Shown one piece after another: positions 42,994 through 50,179 of a stretch of DNA of 64,000 nt. The notes beneath the pieces are model-generated. The model saw only the letters and a program-made list of their open reading frames with translations, was not told the DNA's origin and searched no databases. The translations under genes were made by a program, and so were the position numbers. Source of the stretch: Leptolyngbya subtilissima AS-A7. GTDB taxonomy: Bacteria > Cyanobacteriota > Cyanobacteriia > Phormidesmidales > Phormidesmidaceae. Each line of letters opens with the position of its first letter. Position 1 is the first letter of the stretch. The stretch covers positions 372,001 through 436,000 of the forward strand of contig NZ_JAMPKY010000002.1 of assembly GCF_039962255.1 (NCBI RefSeq), written 5' to 3'.

Positions 42994-43230
42994 ATGTTGA
43001 TAACCATGCTCCCTGATATGCCCATTAAGTGGAGGCTTGCGGCTGTAATGGCAGACCGTGAGATAGATAACCAAAAGCTGCATGAACTCACGGGATTGCA
43101 TTTAGGGACAATCTCGAAGTTAAGGAACAATCCACCTAGGAGGGTGGATGTAGAAACCTTAGAGCTTTTGTGTAAAGTGCTGGATTGTCAGCCAGGGGAT
43201 CTGTTGAGGTATATCCCTGGAGCTGATTAA
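42994..43230 (+). CDS. XRE-family HTH regulator
   Basis: The ATG at 42994 is preferred because GAGGT lies 9 bp before it; this gives 78 aa. The product is a Cro/C1-type HTH of the small YozG-like class: IKWRLAAVMADREI, then ELTGLHLGTISKLRNN as helix-turn-helix, and ending in CQPGDLLRY. It is probably the repressor controlling island functions, binding the palindromes upstream. Confidence 0.85.
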   Translation: MLITMLPDMPIKWRLAAVMADREIDNQKLHELTGLHLGTISKLRNNPPRRVDVETLELLCKVLDCQPGDLLRYIPGAD

Positions 43231-43231
43231 G

Positions 43232-43366
43232 TTGGCGATCGCTGCGATCGATGGCGTAGCTGATGAGCTTGGGCTTACCCGCTCTGAAGTGTTGGAGCGG
43301 TTAGCTAGATCACCAGGCTTGAATGCTGATGGACTGAAAGAAATTTCTGGGGAGAGTCAAGGCTGA
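43232..43366 (+). CDS. Short remnant with ribbon-helix-helix-like pattern
   Basis: A 44-codon frame with TTG start follows the XRE stop directly. Its centre (VADELGLTRSEVLERLAR) looks like a small DNA-binding or antitoxin-type helix pair. It has no ribosome site and could be a remnant. From 43,367 to 43,984 I see no gene; the stretch is AT-rich with a GGAGG-like element but no good open frame. Confidence 0.3.
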   Translation: MAIAAIDGVADELGLTRSEVLERLARSPGLNADGLKEISGESQG

Positions 43367-43984
43367 CCCCTCCCCCTCGGGCTGCGGGCACCCCTGATCT
43401 GGCTAATACCTAGCCGTTCCCCAGGTGCCTGTCTTGCAAGGTGCAAACGCCCTGAAATTAAAAAGGAGGTTATCTCAGAAAGGGAACTCTAATTTTTTAC
43501 AGTAGAAAATTTTAGGTTCAAATTTTTCTGAGGCGATAGCATCCTTCGGTCAAGGAGGACTCGTATGATTCAGAAGATGATATTTCTACAATCTGTGGAA
43601 AGATCTAATAGTATTCAGATCCATTCCTGGTTTAGCTTTGAAGTAAGTAGATAAGAGGATAAAGTATCCCCCTAACTGCTTTGGATGAGTTCTACAGCCT
43701 CAGCCAGCCCAACTGGAATCGGCTGACCTTAACTATCGTCTACCTCTCGATAATTCGAGCTTGTTTAGGTGGCCAAACAAAAATTTAGAAATTCAGGAAT
43801 GAGAGGGTAATGCAAGACTGCGGTAATTGATAGATGAAATGAGTATTTGAGGTCAAGTGATATTGAGTAAGTTTATGTGATTGCTCTTAGCGCTTATCCT
43901 AACGTTCACAATCACCGGGCGCAGATCACTTCTGCTAGCAAGCAGTATGAGTTCCGGCAGATTGCGGTTGTTAGAATGCGCTAA

Positions 43985-44446
43985 CTAGATGAAAATCTTC
44001 TGCAAATGCGCTCTCAAATTATCAATGCTATCCCATTTTTTCATCAAACTGGGACTCTCTAACAACTTTGCTTTTGTATCATACCAGCTCCATTCAGCTT
44101 GCATAACATCCTGGTCAGCAGGCATCTTTTCAACGTTGCTAAAATCTGCTATCCAACAAATTTTTACCCAGCGAACTATGCCCCACGGCCCCAAGTCCCA
44201 CTGAGGTTTATCTTCATTATGTTCATTGCACAGTTCAACAACGTGAGTAAGATAACGCTTACTTTGATTTGGGGGTTTCTGAGAAAGAATAATCAGAGAG
44301 CCTTTGGGTAAATTGGAGGCATGAGCCTCTACGCCATCACCTCTCTTAAAATTTAGAGGGAAGTAAGAACAAACTGGATATTCTTTATAGGCCCAATCTG
44401 TCTCATCATTAATATTCTTTATGTACACCAAACGAGAAAAATCCAT
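43985..44446 (-). CDS. Putative EVE/PUA-like domain protein
   Basis: This 153-aa protein has the strand order of EVE/PUA-like folds. KGSLIILSQK is a beta-strand with a conserved polar end, and RYLTHVVELCN is the T-H-V-V-E strand. WVKICWIADF is a final strand before a helical tail. EVE-type domains bind modified bases in DNA or RNA and often sit in restriction or defence loci. Similarity here is by pattern and not certain. It lies in the defence part of the island, on the same strand as the ApeA-like gene 244 bp away. Confidence 0.4.
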   Translation of the reverse strand: MDFSRLVYIKNINDETDWAYKEYPVCSYFPLNFKRGDGVEAHASNLPKGSLIILSQKPPNQSKRYLTHVVELCNEHNEDKPQWDLGPWGIVRWVKICWIADFSNVEKMPADQDVMQAEWSWYDTKAKLLESPSLMKKWDSIDNLRAHLQKIFI

Positions 44447-44690
44447 TATTCAACCTAATTGATTGATAGAAATAAACAGAAAAATCAGACTAAAACAATA
44501 TGGGTCTTGATAACTTTGTCAGGATTTAATTCCAACAAGCTACTTTATAATAAAAATTGGCAGCACTTAAACGTTTCCAATCACCCACCGCAGACGATCT
44601 CTGATCCTTGCAAATAACCTCTCGACGGTCGGCATGAATTGGGTTTTTTATGTCGGAAAGACCACGACAATCTCTTTATCATTTCCTCAA

Positions 44691-46274
44691 TCATCTATTC
44701 TTAGAAGTAATTGTTTTTACGTCTACATCCTCCAAACCTAATTGTTTGAGCAAGCAGACTTCTAGCAAGACTCTTAACTTTCTACTCAAAACTAACAAAT
44801 CTTGACCAGAAGCCACGTACTCATCCTGCTCAGAAGATAAATGAGTCAAATAATTTCTTGTTTTCCTAATCTTTTTAAGAAAATCGCTCTGCTCCTCTGG
44901 GGACGCAAAGAAATTATCAGGCAAACAAAAGCGATATTCACTTATTATCTCCTCTAAACGTTCTCTTAAAGAGAAACTATTTAAATGTGAAAGTTTTTCC
45001 TCCTTCAAAATTCTTTTGTATTCTCTTAAATCTAAACTTTCCTCTGTTTCGTTTTCTAGAGCAATAGAGTCTGGAATGGAATTTACAGCTTCTTCTAATG
45101 TCTTTCGTACTACCTTCTTGTAAATCCTTTTATCTATGTGTCTCCCAGAGTGTGCAAGGCTATGAAATGCTTCAATGGCTTGAGCAAGACTAAGAAAAAA
45201 GTCATTAATATGCCGTCTTGGTATATAGGTCAATCTTAGGTATAGGTCGATGATTGACTCCAATTCTTTTGAATTCTGTTCCCAAAGTCTTAGAAGTTCA
45301 GTGAATTGATCTTTTACGTCCTTGAAGCTAAATAAGACTCTCTGAGAATTGAACTTAGCATCTAAATCTTCTGATTCTCCAACTTGGAAATATATCTCAA
45401 GTGGAATAAACTTCTCCTTTTCTTCTTCAATAGCTTTCACCTCTTCACCAAAATCATGTATTTCAAAACCCAAATCACTTTTTGCAGTACGCTCAGGCTT
45501 GATTAAGCCTGCCATTAAAGCAAAATTGAGATGATCAGGTATCCTAACTTCTTTTTCTATAACTACAATGCCTGATTGAATTTCATATGGATACGTCATT
45601 TGACCAGATGCAAAAATTAGCAGCTCTTGAAATAAGTAGATAACATCAACAACGTCTTCTAATCTTTTTTCATTATCTGCTCGAATAATAATAGATTTCC
45701 TCTCTTCAAGAGAAACCTTCCTGCCTATATTTCCAAAAAAACCAGCTATTTGTAGTCTTTCCAGCTCAACTGGCTTGTCATAAAGAACCAAAGAAAAATC
45801 TAGTAGTTTGCCAAGTTCAATAGGTTCTAGTGTTACCTGTTTTACATTGATTTCTTTGACCTGATTATGTTCATCGTTGGTAGACCAATTAATCTCAAAG
45901 TTCGGCAAGTCTACCCAGTCTTCTAAATTTTTATATCTTAAAGAAACACCTTTCAAGAGAATTTCTTCTAACGTCTTGAAGTGATGCCCAATTATCAGAT
46001 ACTTTGCATGAACTGTACTAGTTTGAATACCTGTTTTAAATCCTATGGGCTGAAAACAATTACATAAAGTGACCTTCTTCCCGTTGACTAAATATCCATT
46101 TACAATATCAAATTCCAATCTTTGAGGAATCGTATTATCAAATTTAATTTCTTGTAGCTGATCAAGTAGATAGAGTTTTGGAGGCTCTTCAGCGGAGAAT
46201 GTAAGCCGACCGGATATTTCCTTATCTGGATTATTGGGAAGGAACCAAACGCCGTCTTCTTCAATGCTTTTCAT
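44691..46274 (-). CDS. apeA: ApeA-like antiphage HEPN protein
   Basis: This 527-aa protein has the ApeA layout. A beta-rich N-terminal sensor region (about 1-190, starting DGVWFLPNNPDKEISGRLTF) is followed by a middle domain and a C-terminal HEPN domain. The HEPN region contains FFLSLAQAIEAFHSL and the catalytic RNYLTH (R473-x4-H478). ApeA proteins are single-gene abortive-infection systems; the HEPN domain is a ribonuclease that cleaves host tRNA or other RNA when phage is sensed. The R-x4-H motif is intact, so activity is plausible. It is monocistronic in the island. Confidence 0.75.
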   Translation of the reverse strand: MKSIEEDGVWFLPNNPDKEISGRLTFSAEEPPKLYLLDQLQEIKFDNTIPQRLEFDIVNGYLVNGKKVTLCNCFQPIGFKTGIQTSTVHAKYLIIGHHFKTLEEILLKGVSLRYKNLEDWVDLPNFEINWSTNDEHNQVKEINVKQVTLEPIELGKLLDFSLVLYDKPVELERLQIAGFFGNIGRKVSLEERKSIIIRADNEKRLEDVVDVIYLFQELLIFASGQMTYPYEIQSGIVVIEKEVRIPDHLNFALMAGLIKPERTAKSDLGFEIHDFGEEVKAIEEEKEKFIPLEIYFQVGESEDLDAKFNSQRVLFSFKDVKDQFTELLRLWEQNSKELESIIDLYLRLTYIPRRHINDFFLSLAQAIEAFHSLAHSGRHIDKRIYKKVVRKTLEEAVNSIPDSIALENETEESLDLREYKRILKEEKLSHLNSFSLRERLEEIISEYRFCLPDNFFASPEEQSDFLKKIRKTRNYLTHLSSEQDEYVASGQDLLVLSRKLRVLLEVCLLKQLGLEDVDVKTITSKNR

Positions 46275-46624
46275 AGCTTCACTTTGGACAACTTATCCTG
46301 ATTGTACTATGGTAAATGCGGATGATGATGATGCCTCAACACTTGATTCCTACAGAAGGAATTTTGGTTGTGCCAGTGTCAATATTTCACTAAGCAAAAT
46401 TATGCTATCTAGTTTGTAGAGAAAAACTTCGTGAAGCTGTATCTAGCAATCCTGATGGCAACTACCGCGATCGCTGCTGGCTACAGTAAGTAGAAACCAA
46501 CCGACCATAAAACAATGCTCCTACTCTTCTCTGCGATCGCCACCGATTCATCTTGGGAAGAGTAGGAGCTGTAGTGTTGTTCTTTAGTGATTCTTACTTG
46601 TGCTCTAAGCACTGCCAAGCATAA
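46275..46624. other. Intergenic region upstream of the apeA-like gene
   Basis: About 350 bp with no credible gene. It holds the promoter side of the apeA-like gene and a strong hairpin (46516-46568, separate entry). Confidence 0.4.
46516..46568 (-). terminator. Strong hairpin after the small minus-strand gene
   Basis: A perfect 13-bp stem (GCTCCTACTCTTC / GAAGAGTAGGAGC, 27-nt loop) is followed on the minus strand by ATTGTTTTA. It could end transcription of the gene at 46,625. Confidence 0.5.
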
Positions 46625-46879
46625 TCACTCAATAATCACATATCGAGTTAAGACTCTCATAACCTCGTTCACCTTACCTGTCGGTACAGGTTTGCTCCAT
46701 TCGCGTACCTCTGCGAATCCAACTCGGTACAGTTCATGGATCACTCGTTCTATGGCGAAAGCGGAACCTGTGAGAGTAAGCAAGACCTTTTCTCTACCAG
46801 GTTCGGCGGTGGATTCGGTGGTCATAGGTGCCTGGGTATTGGCACTGGGTAGGGAAGAAGGCAGGAAGGCTTGAGGCAT
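46625..46879 (-). CDS. Small conserved cyanobacterial protein, divergent from XRE gene
   Basis: This 84-aa protein ends in a compact alpha/beta domain: VLLTLTGSAFAIERVIHELYRVGFAEVREWSKP is the core (here split as VLLTLTGSAF, IERVIHELYRVGF and REWSKPVP). From memory, close versions occur in many cyanobacteria beside XRE-type genes. The pattern beta-alpha-beta with GFAEV looks like a small ferredoxin-like fold. It is divergent from the XRE gene at 46,910 with only 30 bp between, so the two are co-regulated. Confidence 0.6.
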   Translation of the reverse strand: MPQAFLPSSLPSANTQAPMTTESTAEPGREKVLLTLTGSAFAIERVIHELYRVGFAEVREWSKPVPTGKVNEVMRVLTRYVIIE

Positions 46880-46909
46880 AGGGATACTCCTTGAATGTAA
46901 TCGCTTAAG

Positions 46910-47251
46910 ATGACAAACGCATCATACCGCACCCCTCTAGAGAATGTCATCTCTTGCGATTACATTTACGATCCCATGCTTCTTTGGGACGATGGGGACA
47001 TGGGAAGAGCAGGAAAAGCGCTACGGGAAGTCCTCACGCAGTACGGCATTAGCCAAAACAGCCTTGCTGTAAAAATGGGCTTGCAGCGATCGGCTATCTA
47101 CAAGTGGTTCCATGAGGAACGCGATCCGACAGCAGAGACAGTTGCGGACATTGTGGAAGCTCTAAAAGGCTTAAACGGCGAGGCCGCCGAAGCTTTCGTC
47201 GATTTCTACCTAGGCAATATGCTCAAAAACCAAGACCTTAATCAACCGTAG
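46910..47251 (+). CDS. XRE-family HTH regulator
   Basis: This 113-aa protein has a Cro/C1-type HTH at about 35-90: LREVLTQYGISQNSLAVKMG, then SAIYKWFHEERDPTAETVADIVEAL. Upstream residues (DYIYDPMLLWDDGD) are conserved-looking and may be functional. It could be the regulator or antitoxin partner of the HEPN-motif protein 116 bp downstream, and is divergent from the small gene at 46,625. Confidence 0.85.
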   Translation: MTNASYRTPLENVISCDYIYDPMLLWDDGDMGRAGKALREVLTQYGISQNSLAVKMGLQRSAIYKWFHEERDPTAETVADIVEALKGLNGEAAEAFVDFYLGNMLKNQDLNQP

Positions 47252-47261
47252 CAGCCGTAGG

Positions 47262-47285
47262 ATGGATTAACGCAGCATAATCCAT
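47262..47285. repeat. REP-like palindrome
   Basis: ATGGATTA-acgcagca-TAATCCAT, with the flank GTAGG before it, matches the dispersed palindromic unit often seen as GGTGGGTTA...TAACCCACC in bacterial intergenic DNA. It lies between the XRE and HEPN genes. Confidence 0.5.
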
Positions 47286-47367
47286 GCGGGAAGCACCTTT
47301 TGGCTAGGGAAAATACATAGCGTTGATGCGTTACGCTATCGATAACACCTCCTACACACTGTTTAGC

Positions 47368-48012
47368 ATGTCGAAATCAATACCCGAAAATGAGGATTAT
47401 TATATAGCGCCAGGAATTTTAGGCTTCTACGAAGAGGGAGTTCCTGTAGCTTTGGATGAAAGCAGTGATCAAAGATTAGATCCTGAAAATATAGATGACA
47501 AAATAAAAATTTATGAGAGAGAGGTGAGCGGATGGTTTTTGAATAAGGCTGAAGCGATTTTGCAAGATCATTCAACACAATATGGATTTGTTGCTTTAAT
47601 GATCTGTATTTCTTACTTTGAAGGAGTTGAGCAATACAAGACGGGGATTTCAAGTCATGGAAAAAGTGGAGATTTCTTTGCAAATTCAGTTAGGAGGCTA
47701 TATGGAGATAAATTCAAAAAAGATGAAATAGATTTCTTGTATTCTAGTGCCAGATGTGGACTTTTTCACAATGGAATGATTAAAGGTCAAATTGTCCTGA
47801 ACTGTGATTTTCAAGATTCAATTAAAATTGATGAAATCACACATTTGCGGAAAACAAAAGGGAAAAAAGAAAAGAAATTTGCTTGCCATATTAATCCCAG
47901 AAAAATGCTAGAAGATATAAAAGAAGATTTTTGCGCTTTTGTGAGGGAGCTGCGTGATGAGAATAATAAAATTTTGAGAGAAAACTTTGATCGCATGTTT
48001 GAGATTCTTTAA
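47368..48012 (+). CDS. HEPN-motif protein, candidate ribonuclease effector
   Basis: The ATG at 47368 (MSKSIPENED) is preferred because the 15 codons before it overlap repeat DNA; this gives 214 aa. The second half is helical and holds ARCGLFHNG, with R129 and H134 forming R-x4-H, the catalytic signature of HEPN ribonucleases. GFVALMICISYFEGVEQY before it is the usual first long helix. It may be a toxin or defence effector controlled by the XRE gene upstream. The family is not one I can name; the motif is clear. Confidence 0.6.
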   Translation: MSKSIPENEDYYIAPGILGFYEEGVPVALDESSDQRLDPENIDDKIKIYEREVSGWFLNKAEAILQDHSTQYGFVALMICISYFEGVEQYKTGISSHGKSGDFFANSVRRLYGDKFKKDEIDFLYSSARCGLFHNGMIKGQIVLNCDFQDSIKIDEITHLRKTKGKKEKKFACHINPRKMLEDIKEDFCAFVRELRDENNKILRENFDRMFEIL

Positions 48013-48089
48013 AATTAAATTTGATTTTAGTTTTACTTTGATAGGGTAAATGGATGTTATTCATCATTAAATGTAAGCTGTTCTAATAA

Positions 48090-48209
48090 GTAAGTAGGGT
48101 GGGCATTGCCCACCATTAAAATTAAAATGCCCCAGTTGGTCTAATCTTCCTTAAAACCAGGCCAGTTCAGCAGGTTGCATTGGGGCGATCGCCCATTCTC
48201 TTTGCTGGG
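48090..48209. repeat. Direct repeat 1 flanking the IRG-type GTPase gene
   Basis: About 120 bp nearly repeat at 49782-49902. Shared blocks include GTAAGTAGGGT, TGCCCACCATTAAA, AGTTCAGCAGGTTGCATTGG and GGCGATCGCCCATT. It starts with a GTGGGCATTGCCCAC palindrome. Confidence 0.85.
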
Positions 48210-48399
48210 CATAGGAAGTCTTATTGCCCGGATCTTCTGAATTGAGAATTGTTTTGCTGTCGGTTGTAGATTGGTCGAAATTAGTAGGGCGAGCTAAAGA
48301 CCTGTGGATTAGCCCACTGCTGATAAACAATATCCATTCCCCATCACCACAAACCTTGATGGGAAGATCAACATGTCTATCCACAGCGGAAATCAGCAT
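48151..48399 (-). pseudogene. Remnant of a small protein ending EWAIAPMQPAELAWF
   Basis: An 82-codon frame whose last third lies in direct repeat 1. The same C-terminal sequence (WAIAPMQPAELAWF) is encoded again in direct repeat 2, without the upstream part. The N-terminal two-thirds has weak coding character. Probably the end of a once intact gene that was duplicated. Confidence 0.35.
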
Positions 48400-48454
48400 T
48401 AAGGTTTTTCTTGCCCTGTCGTCTACATAATATTAATAATCTTATTTTTGAATC

Positions 48455-49558
48455 TTATATTAGTTCGCTCAGAATTTCCTTAGCTAAATCTTCTGCTTCT
48501 TCAACGATTTGTTCGCATAGCCAAAAAGTCGCTGTCCCCCCTATGCCAGCAGCAACGAGCTGGCCAACAATTGGAATCCATTTGGTTGTTTGTTTTGCTA
48601 CCTGGCGAGTAGCAGTTTTCTTTAGTAGTAATACCAATCCTTCCTTCGCTAAATATTTAGCAGAAAATTGAGTGATTTTAGCCAGCAAGCCCGGAACGGC
48701 ACCCGCGCCTAAAAGTCTTTTGATGTACTCAAATTGACTTGATGTAAGCCCATAGATATTAGCAACTTCATTCCCAAACTTCAGCAAAAGACTCATGTCT
48801 ACAGCGATGTCAACTCCAATAATTGGATTGACTCCATTAGCTGCGGCCAGAAATGCATATAAAGGAATCCTATCTCTAGCAAGCTTGCCCTTTTTTTGAA
48901 GAGCCTCTTGACTATAAGTACCCATATCAGCTACAAATCTTTGTTGCTTCAATCCATCCAAAGCCTCAGCGATATCGCGAAGAAGATTGCCTAGGTCATA
49001 CTCTGTGGGTTTACGAGCAGATATAAGATATATTTTTTCGGGACGTGATGGAGAGAGGTTCACTAAAATATCATTAGTAATTATTTTTCTGGTTTCATCT
49101 TCTGAGTGCCCATTATCATACATTCCATCCTCAACGGCAGTATCAAACTTGTTGCGGATGACAAAGCAGAGTTTTCCTATTTTGGAAAGCTCCTGAAAAA
49201 GGAATACATCATTTTCTGTAAAACGATTTGCTGTGACGAGTAAAAAGCAGTCATAGGTAGTTAATTTTAGATTCTCTATGTACCCTTCTCGAGGGAACTT
49301 AAGTGTTCCACACCCAGGAAGATCAACAAATCTAATGCCTTGATGAACAAATGCCTGCGCTTCCAGAGTGGTTTCGACAACCCCGACTGCTGATACCTTT
49401 TCCCCAGCTATGGCATTGATGAGCGATGATTTTCCACTTCCAGATGCGCCTATTAAGCCACACAAAACCTCTGCTTCATCAAATTCATTAATTTTCTTCC
49501 TGCACTGTTCTGCAAAAGCTACAACTTCAGCAATCAAGCTTTCTGGAGTGGTCGTCAT
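48455..49558 (-). CDS. IRG-type (interferon-inducible-like) GTPase
   Basis: This 367-aa dynamin-related GTPase of the immunity-related (IRG/IIGP) type has G1 GASGSGKS (37-44) and VVETT at 60-64, the IRG switch I feature. DLPGCG at 79-84 is G3, and NRFTENDVFL at 111-120 is the characteristic IRG helix. G4 is RNKFD at 135-139. The C-terminal half (about 210-367) is helical with hydrophobic stretches (IVGQLVAAGIGGTATFW) that could insert into membrane. In animals IRGs attack vacuoles of intracellular pathogens; bacterial homologues have unproven roles. Here it lies in a defence-rich island between two direct repeats. Confidence 0.85.
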   Translation of the reverse strand: MTTTPESLIAEVVAFAEQCRKKINEFDEAEVLCGLIGASGSGKSSLINAIAGEKVSAVGVVETTLEAQAFVHQGIRFVDLPGCGTLKFPREGYIENLKLTTYDCFLLVTANRFTENDVFLFQELSKIGKLCFVIRNKFDTAVEDGMYDNGHSEDETRKIITNDILVNLSPSRPEKIYLISARKPTEYDLGNLLRDIAEALDGLKQQRFVADMGTYSQEALQKKGKLARDRIPLYAFLAAANGVNPIIGVDIAVDMSLLLKFGNEVANIYGLTSSQFEYIKRLLGAGAVPGLLAKITQFSAKYLAKEGLVLLLKKTATRQVAKQTTKWIPIVGQLVAAGIGGTATFWLCEQIVEEAEDLAKEILSELI

Positions 49559-50038
49559 GGTTTGCCTTAAAGAGATTCAAAGGGATAGTGACATATATTC
49601 ACTCTTCCCAAGATCGCGGGTTGTAGGCCTAGCTCAGGATAATCATCTACTTTTTATGACAAAAGTTTAAATTTTCGACTTAGAAAGATATATTCGTAGC
49701 CAAAGACACAAAAGCGTCTAGATCGCATAGATGATCGCTTCCAACAAGAGAAAATCATCTTCTTTGGCAGCTACGCCCGTAGTAAGTAGGGTCGGCACTG
49801 CCCACCATTAAATTTAAGCTGCCCTAGTCAGCCCAGTCTTCCTTGAAACCAGGCAAGTTCAGCAGGTTGCATTGGGGCGATCGCCCATTGTCTCTACTGG
49901 TGGGCAGTGCCCACTCTACCGTGGCTGCGTGCACTTCGAAGCCCGAGCTGCAGTTCTAGAGACAGAACTGGCACAGCTCAAAAATGTGCTTGAGCAACTT
50001 GCCTATACCTCATACGATTGAGAACCGCTATAAATATT
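49559..50038. other. Gap with repeat 2 and a coiled-coil protein remnant
   Basis: Direct repeat 2 occupies 49782-49902. Just after it a short + strand frame (about 49,929-50,024) ends in a heptad pattern (AVLETELAQLKNVLEQL). That pattern resembles the C-terminus of Uma2-type or transposase-like proteins. No intact gene. Confidence 0.4.
49782..49902. repeat. Direct repeat 2 flanking the IRG-type GTPase gene
   Basis: Second copy of the repeat at 48090-48209, about 85 percent identical by eye. It is followed by another palindrome of the GTGGGCAGTGCCCAC type, so the copy is bounded on both sides by such palindromes. Confidence 0.85.
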
Positions 50039-50077
50039 AAAAGACCGATTAGAGATATTAATCCTGATCGGTCTTTT
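50039..50077 (-). terminator. Bidirectional-looking terminator of the replication gene
   Basis: Perfect 11-bp inverted repeat AAAAGACCGAT / ATCGGTCTTTT with a 17-nt loop. It ends in T-runs on both strands, about 100 bp after the stop of the primase/helicase gene. Confidence 0.85.
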
Positions 50078-50179
50078 AGTACGAATTTTAATAGATAAGC
50101 CAAGGGGTATCAATCCTCAACTTACCACCAGTATACGAAATTGTTAATAAGCTATCAATGCTGATTAGCTATTTGCTTT

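Larger units (their letters stand above)
48013..48454. other. Repeat-bearing gap between HEPN and GTPase genes
   Basis: Contains direct repeat 1 (48090-48209) and a short minus-strand remnant frame (48,151-48,399). No intact gene. Confidence 0.5.
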
